The position numbers and the translations under genes were made by a program. The notes below the pieces were generated by a model. The model was not told the origin of the DNA. It saw only the letters and a program-made list of their open reading frames with translations, and ran no database searches. DNA of 9,847 bases. Source: Anaerolineae bacterium. Its GTDB lineage: Bacteria > Chloroflexota > Anaerolineae > B4-G1 > SLSP01. The DNA lies in the NCBI GenBank assembly GCA_016934645.1, contig JAFGSL010000644.1:1-9847 (forward strand). Reading direction: 5' to 3'. Below, piece after piece: positions 6,813 to 9,847 of the stretch. Positions within the stretch are counted from its first letter, which is position 1. Every line of letters starts with the position of its first letter.

Positions 6813-9020
6813 TTATTGCCATGGTAGAGGAATTTGCACTTGCGCCTGTTCGACGATCGGATCGAGCCCCAGATAGACCTCGATATCGGAGCGCTGGTTG
6901 ATCTCGGCCGCCATGCGCCGCAGATGACGGAATTTGATGAAGACCCAGTGGTCGCGTTCGACCGCCTGTTGCAGACGTGGATCGCGCTTGAGTTTGAGCG
7001 CCACCAGTGCCGCCCGTCCTCCGGGCAGCACCAGATGGCGGCGTGCGGGCGTCGGCAGTTGCGCCGACAGCAGGTGTGGCCCCAGCGCAGCCGTCGTCGT
7101 GCAACGAAACAGGTACAACGGGGTCCCGGCGTCGGCCCACACGATATTTCCGGCTTCATCCTGGCTTACGTCGAAGTGCAGTCTCTCTCCCAATTGACGC
7201 AACAACCCGCGCATCTGGCGTGTTTCCCCGCCGCGCGCTGCCGGCATATCCTCGGCTCGCAACCGTAGAATATCCTGCGCATCAGCGTCTGTGTAGGCGG
7301 CGATACAAGTTGCAACCAGGACCGGCTCGGGCGAAAGCTCATCGCAATATTGCGCGTACACGGCGCTTTCCAGTGTAGCGTGCGTCCATGCTTCCTGTGA
7401 TTGCAGCAGGCGCAGCACACTCTCTTCAACTCGATCCGCCAGAGGTCTAGCGGTTCTGGCTGGTGTGGCGATCCATATTGTCTGCGGCGTGAGTGAGGTG
7501 AAAGCTGGATCCTGGCTCAGGAGCGGCAGCGCACCCACGTGCTCTGGCGCATCTTTGCCAGCGTTGATGAGATGGACAGCCTCCAGGAGCGCTTTCTGTG
7601 TCGGTTCGCCACGTCGTTGCAAGACCTTGAGCAGTGGCTGGTCGCTTGTTGTGCGCGTGGTAACGGGGCCACCGCTACAGAATGCCAGCCGGTATCCCCA
7701 CGGTGGACATGCGATCCAGTGGCTCATTTGGAATCCAGCCTGGGCGGTGGCTGCGGTGATGTGTGCCAGCATCGTAGAGTCATTTTCAGGCAGCACGATG
7801 AGCAGCGGCGCGTTGTGCTTAAGCAATGGTTGCAGGCGCTTAAGCGTCGCAGTCAGGCTGCGACGATACCATTCCCACTCCAGACGGCGACGGCTCAAGA
7901 AGGTGTGCATTGCAGGATGAGGCTCGTCTTTCCAGAGCCAGGTGGCCCAGAGCGAGGATAGTGCCCAAAAGGTGGCATCTGGCGGTTGAGGATGGAGTAG
8001 CAGTGCCGCGATGGAATCCGTTGGGATGGCTGGCGCGACGGTACGTAATGGTTGTGAGAGAAGCAAATAAGTACCTGGCTGGCTTTCTTGTAGTGCCATC
8101 AGCGCGGAACCCACTGCCGTGTCGCTGACCGGTGTGTTAATTGCTATACCTTCGGGTATGGTTGTGCGTGTACCATAGTCTTCGAGTGCCTTTTCCATCA
8201 CCATCCAGATGTTGTTTTCCAGAAAGCGCGACGGTGGTCGTAGGCTGCGTGGGCGGGTGAGAGGTTCGTTGTAGGGCACCAGACTACTGCCCAAATCCAG
8301 AGCCTCGAGGACGAGCAGCGCGAGTGCACGCTGGACCGCTGGGGTGGAGGAGGCTTGTGGCAGTCGGTGGACAATGTCCATAAGCAGACTAAGGTTGCGC
8401 GGTGTATAGAGCGCAACAAGTTCGGCGGCACGCTCACGGACGGGATCGTCGAGGGGAGCGGCACGGCCCAACGCGATGTGGTAAGCCGGGCCGGAACGCG
8501 GGCTGAACTGTTCGAGGAGGGCGTGGTCATACGCATCTACCTCTCCCTCTTGAGGTTCGGCGCAGTGAGGACAGTGTACGCGCTTGGCGAAGGGACGTTG
8601 TGCGTCGCGATCCCAGGCAAACCACTCTGCCACGCCGTCGGCCTCGCAAGTGGGGCAGTGGCTGTGATAGAGGTCGCGGGCATAAGCAATGAAGGGCTGT
8701 GTGCCTTTGGGAAGGTCACCGAGCCGTGTGAAAGCTGCCTGCACTTCGGAGAATAAGGCCGCTTTCAGCGCGTTTTGGACCCAGAGCAGTGGCAGTGGAT
8801 TGACATTGAGCCCCAAGACGCGCTGTTTCATGTCCAGAGCCTCGCGGATGTATGTGGCCTCGTGGATGCCCAACTCGAGGATGAGATCGCCGGGCACGGT
8901 GACGTCCGCCAACGCCGCACGCGCAAATCCTGACGGCGTTGGCACGCGGTAACGCGCCACGGGGTAGGAGGGTGTTACCGGTAACCCCGGGACCAACACA
9001 GGGAACGGCGTTTCATCCAT
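6813..9020 (-). CDS. DNA-methylase-like protein with inserted zinc ribbon, apparently degenerate
   Basis: This is a 735-residue cytoplasmic protein. Residues about 45-80 resemble the SAM-binding half of a Rossmann methyltransferase: GDLILELG (44-51), then a helix, then RVLGLNVNP (67-75), comparable to the 'D-P-GSG...SDINP' pattern of COG1743/DUF1156-type DNA methylases. A four-Cys zinc ribbon follows: CPTC (122-125) and CPHC (150-153). Such ribbons also interrupt COG1743 methylases. YTPRN (205-209) and the LRPPSRFLENNIW region come next. Where a DPPY catalytic motif would be expected, the chain reads LLLHPQPPD followed by an aromatic FWALSSLWATWLW stretch (about 341-363); a PPWGY sits at 439-443. 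With a weak motif I and no DPPY, catalysis is doubtful. The C-terminal third (from about 500) is unassigned. ATG at 9020 is chosen because GAGGTG (9030-9025) is four bases upstream; a TTG at 9032 is an alternative. A nucleic-acid-binding role is inference. Confidence 0.8.
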   Translation of the reverse strand: MDETPFPVLVPGLPVTPSYPVARYRVPTPSGFARAALADVTVPGDLILELGIHEATYIREALDMKQRVLGLNVNPLPLLWVQNALKAALFSEVQAAFTRLGDLPKGTQPFIAYARDLYHSHCPTCEADGVAEWFAWDRDAQRPFAKRVHCPHCAEPQEGEVDAYDHALLEQFSPRSGPAYHIALGRAAPLDDPVRERAAELVALYTPRNLSLLMDIVHRLPQASSTPAVQRALALLVLEALDLGSSLVPYNEPLTRPRSLRPPSRFLENNIWMVMEKALEDYGTRTTIPEGIAINTPVSDTAVGSALMALQESQPGTYLLLSQPLRTVAPAIPTDSIAALLLHPQPPDATFWALSSLWATWLWKDEPHPAMHTFLSRRRLEWEWYRRSLTATLKRLQPLLKHNAPLLIVLPENDSTMLAHITAATAQAGFQMSHWIACPPWGYRLAFCSGGPVTTRTTSDQPLLKVLQRRGEPTQKALLEAVHLINAGKDAPEHVGALPLLSQDPAFTSLTPQTIWIATPARTARPLADRVEESVLRLLQSQEAWTHATLESAVYAQYCDELSPEPVLVATCIAAYTDADAQDILRLRAEDMPAARGGETRQMRGLLRQLGERLHFDVSQDEAGNIVWADAGTPLYLFRCTTTAALGPHLLSAQLPTPARRHLVLPGGRAALVALKLKRDPRLQQAVERDHWVFIKFRHLRRMAAEINQRSDIEVYLGLDPIVEQAQVQIPLPWQ

Positions 9021-9033
9021 TCTGCACCTCAAG

Positions 9034-9125
9034 CCTTGCGAAGGTTGCGAACAATCTTTGGAATGAACATGCGTTTGGACAACAAAACATCTGCATAATC
9101 CACGCTTTTCGTAACCTTCGCAAGG
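9034..9125. repeat. 92-bp inverted-repeat element with 18-bp arms (CCTTGCGAAGG type)
   Basis: CCTTGCGAAGGTTGCGAA (9034-9051) and TTCGTAACCTTCGCAAGG (9108-9125) are reverse complements at 17 of 18 positions around a 56-bp spacer. The left arm is itself a period-9 duplication of TTGCGAA. The element fills the gap between the thioredoxin-like gene, whose stop is 32 bases away, and the 735-residue gene, whose ribosome site begins three bases past the arm. No U-run follows on either strand, so it is not a standard terminator. It contains no ORF and could be a small non-autonomous palindromic element or a leader hairpin. The arms share a core with the element at 9672-9714. Confidence 0.75.
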
Positions 9126-9157
9126 ATGGTTAACAGGTTGAGCGGAAGTATGGAGAG

Positions 9158-9580
9158 TTAAGGTTGTGCAGTGATGACCGCGGCTTTGAGACCCTCGATA
9201 TCCGGTGCCCCGGCGCGTGCGTAGATCACGTTACCCGCACCATCCAGGACGAAGAATGTCGGTGTGCCAACCACGCTCCACCGAGATGCCAACGCTAGTC
9301 CAACGTTGTCCTTGACGTTGAGGCGTAGCACGGTCGCCTGGCCTGCCAGATCGCGTTCCAGTTGATCGACTTTGGGTTTGTTAAGAAGGCAAATGCTGCA
9401 ATTGTTGGCATAGAATTCAACGATAGTAGGCTGTCCCGCTGCAAACCGGGCATCCAGTTCGTTCAACGAAGCGAATTCGTCCCCCGGCGTGCGCAGATAA
9501 GCGTAGACTGCCACGATCAAAACGACGATCAGAACGGTCAGTCCATCTTCTTTGATAAAGTGAACCAGTTTTTCTTTCAT
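9158..9580 (-). CDS. Membrane-anchored thioredoxin-fold protein with CSIC motif
   Basis: A 140-residue protein with a single N-terminal hydrophobic helix (about 13-29: DGLTVLIVVLIVAVYAY) and a thioredoxin domain from about 37 on. The landmarks are IVEFYANNCSIC (53-64), in which Cys61 and Cys64 form the redox pair, the strand ATVLRLNVKDN (82-92), and VVGTPTFFVLD (103-113) with the cis-proline Pro107. The usual WCGPC is replaced by NCSIC, with Asn60 in the Trp position and neither Gly nor Pro between the cysteines, which should change the redox potential. The topology (basic KEK start, helix, then domain) suggests an extracytoplasmic thiol oxidoreductase tethered to the membrane, acting as a reductase or oxidase of exported proteins; direction cannot be decided. 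The ribosome site is weak (GGATCAG about 5-11 bases upstream). It lies downstream of an OsmC-like gene and upstream of the 735-residue gene, all on this strand. Confidence 0.88.
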   Translation of the reverse strand: MKEKLVHFIKEDGLTVLIVVLIVAVYAYLRTPGDEFASLNELDARFAAGQPTIVEFYANNCSICLLNKPKVDQLERDLAGQATVLRLNVKDNVGLALASRWSVVGTPTFFVLDGAGNVIYARAGAPDIEGLKAAVITAQP

Positions 9581-9583
9581 CTT

Positions 9584-9666
9584 TACTGATCCGTTCGTAT
9601 GAAACTAAGCTGCCTCGGCTCCCTTGAAAGTGTATAAACGTTTAGAAAGTTATGTTTGGATCAGTA
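9584..9666. promoter_or_regulatory. Leader of the thioredoxin-like gene bracketed by a 9-bp inverted repeat
   Basis: TACTGATCC (9584-9592) and GGATCAGTA (9658-9666) are exact reverse complements 65 bp apart. On the minus strand the proximal copy covers the weak ribosome-site region just before the ATG of the thioredoxin-like gene. Between them lies the perfect palindrome TAAACGTTTA (9635-9644). No convincing -35/-10 pair is seen. A folded leader or a looped operator is possible, but the match is short enough that chance is a real alternative. Confidence 0.3.
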
Positions 9667-9671
9667 GTTGT

Positions 9672-9714
9672 CCTTACGAAGGTGGACGATCGGAGATTTG
9701 CCACCTTCACAAGG
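9672..9714 (-). repeat. 43-bp hairpin after the OsmC-like gene, same arm motif as the 9034-9125 element
   Basis: CCTTACGAAGGTGG (9672-9685) and CCACCTTCACAAGG (9701-9714) flank a 15-base loop. Read as minus-strand RNA, all 14 positions pair (12 Watson-Crick and two G-U). On the plus strand the same two positions would be A-C mismatches, so the stem fits a minus-strand transcript best. It begins six bases after the OsmC-like stop codon. The following minus-strand bases (ACAACTACTGA) are not a U-run, so it is a poor intrinsic terminator but could stabilise the 3' end or separate OsmC and thioredoxin messages. Confidence 0.65.
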
Positions 9715-9720
9715 GCATCA

Positions 9721-9847
9721 TCATTCGCTAATAGTACCTGGTGTGCCTGGATTGGGCGTCTCGACGATGCGATAGCTGTTGGTGATCTCAGCAGCCTTGC
9801 TCAGCATCGCGCTGGCCGAGCAGTAGGTCGATTCGGATAACTCGATG
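9721..9847 (-). CDS. OsmC/Ohr-family protein, C-terminal fragment (cut by window edge)
   Basis: The frame is open from the window edge to TGA at 9723-9721 and gives 41 residues: IELSESTYCSASAMLSKAAE followed by a strand-like ITNSYRIVE (21-29) and a Pro/Gly tail. The YCS-x-SAML segment followed by a helix and a final ITxxYxIV strand matches the end of OsmC/Ohr-family proteins. There the second conserved cysteine (here the Cys of TYCSAS) starts the last helix and takes part in reduction of organic hydroperoxides. The N-terminal half with the first cysteine is outside the window, so activity cannot be judged. It is too short for certainty, and another small alpha/beta protein is possible. Confidence 0.6.
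   Translation of the reverse strand, partial: IELSESTYCSASAMLSKAAEITNSYRIVETPNPGTPGTISE

Noticed and set aside
8355..8756. A plus-strand open frame of 133 codons opposite the methylase-like gene.
   Set aside because: It is antisense to the zinc-ribbon region, whose Cys motifs support the minus-strand reading.
9628..9643. Possible minus-strand promoter with TATACA as -10 for the thioredoxin-like gene.
   Set aside because: No acceptable -35 lies 16-18 bases upstream and the hexamer matches are too weak; AT-rich sequence alone could explain it.
9652..9840. A short plus-strand open frame at the right edge.
   Set aside because: It runs through the 9672-9714 hairpin and opposes the OsmC-like reading, and shows no domain.

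Overview
The window looks like chromosomal DNA of moderate GC content from a member of the Chloroflexota (Anaerolineae/Caldilineae-like). This assignment rests on recalled family resemblance and not on a search. The supporting signs are a very large secreted DUF11-repeat protein ending in the short terminus IYLPLVLRN, a UlaG-like metallo-beta-lactamase-fold protein of the type common in that phylum, a 102-residue protein family and a 735-residue zinc-ribbon protein that I also associate with that phylum. No rRNA, tRNA, CRISPR array, transposase or phage gene is visible.

Left half, + strand: (1) a UlaG-like MBL-fold protein (8-664) in which the expected metal-binding His/Asp positions are replaced, so it is probably a pseudoenzyme; (2) after a 49-bp gap holding a perfect dyad, a membrane-anchored TPR protein (714-1496); (3) an extended -10 promoter (about 1502-1531) and a 1544-residue exported protein (1630-6264) with a signal peptide, roughly nine DUF11/Ig-like modules, a C-terminal BACON/Hydin-like sandwich and the IYLPLVLRN end; (4) after a GC-rich hairpin, a 102-residue dimeric-alpha/beta-barrel-like protein (6342-6650). 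Two tandem intrinsic terminators (6714-6746 and 6751-6786) close this block.

Right half, - strand, convergent with the left block: the C-terminal end of an OsmC/Ohr-family protein (9721 to the window edge), a membrane-anchored thioredoxin-fold protein with a CSIC motif (9158-9580), and a 735-residue protein (6813-9020) that looks like a degenerate DNA-methylase fold with an inserted four-cysteine zinc ribbon. OsmC and thioredoxin domains both act on thiols or peroxides, so a redox theme is plausible for the right edge. The 735-residue protein has no clear link to it.

The least explained structure is non-coding. Two inverted-repeat elements (9034-9125 and 9672-9714) flank the thioredoxin gene, and all four arms share the core CCTT-RY-GAAGGT. 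One of them ends only three bases before the Shine-Dalgarno sequence of the 735-residue gene. I see no self-evident new defence or metabolic system. The best leads are the palindromic repeat family, the C-terminal IYLPLVLRN signal and the two apparently catalytically dead enzyme-fold proteins.
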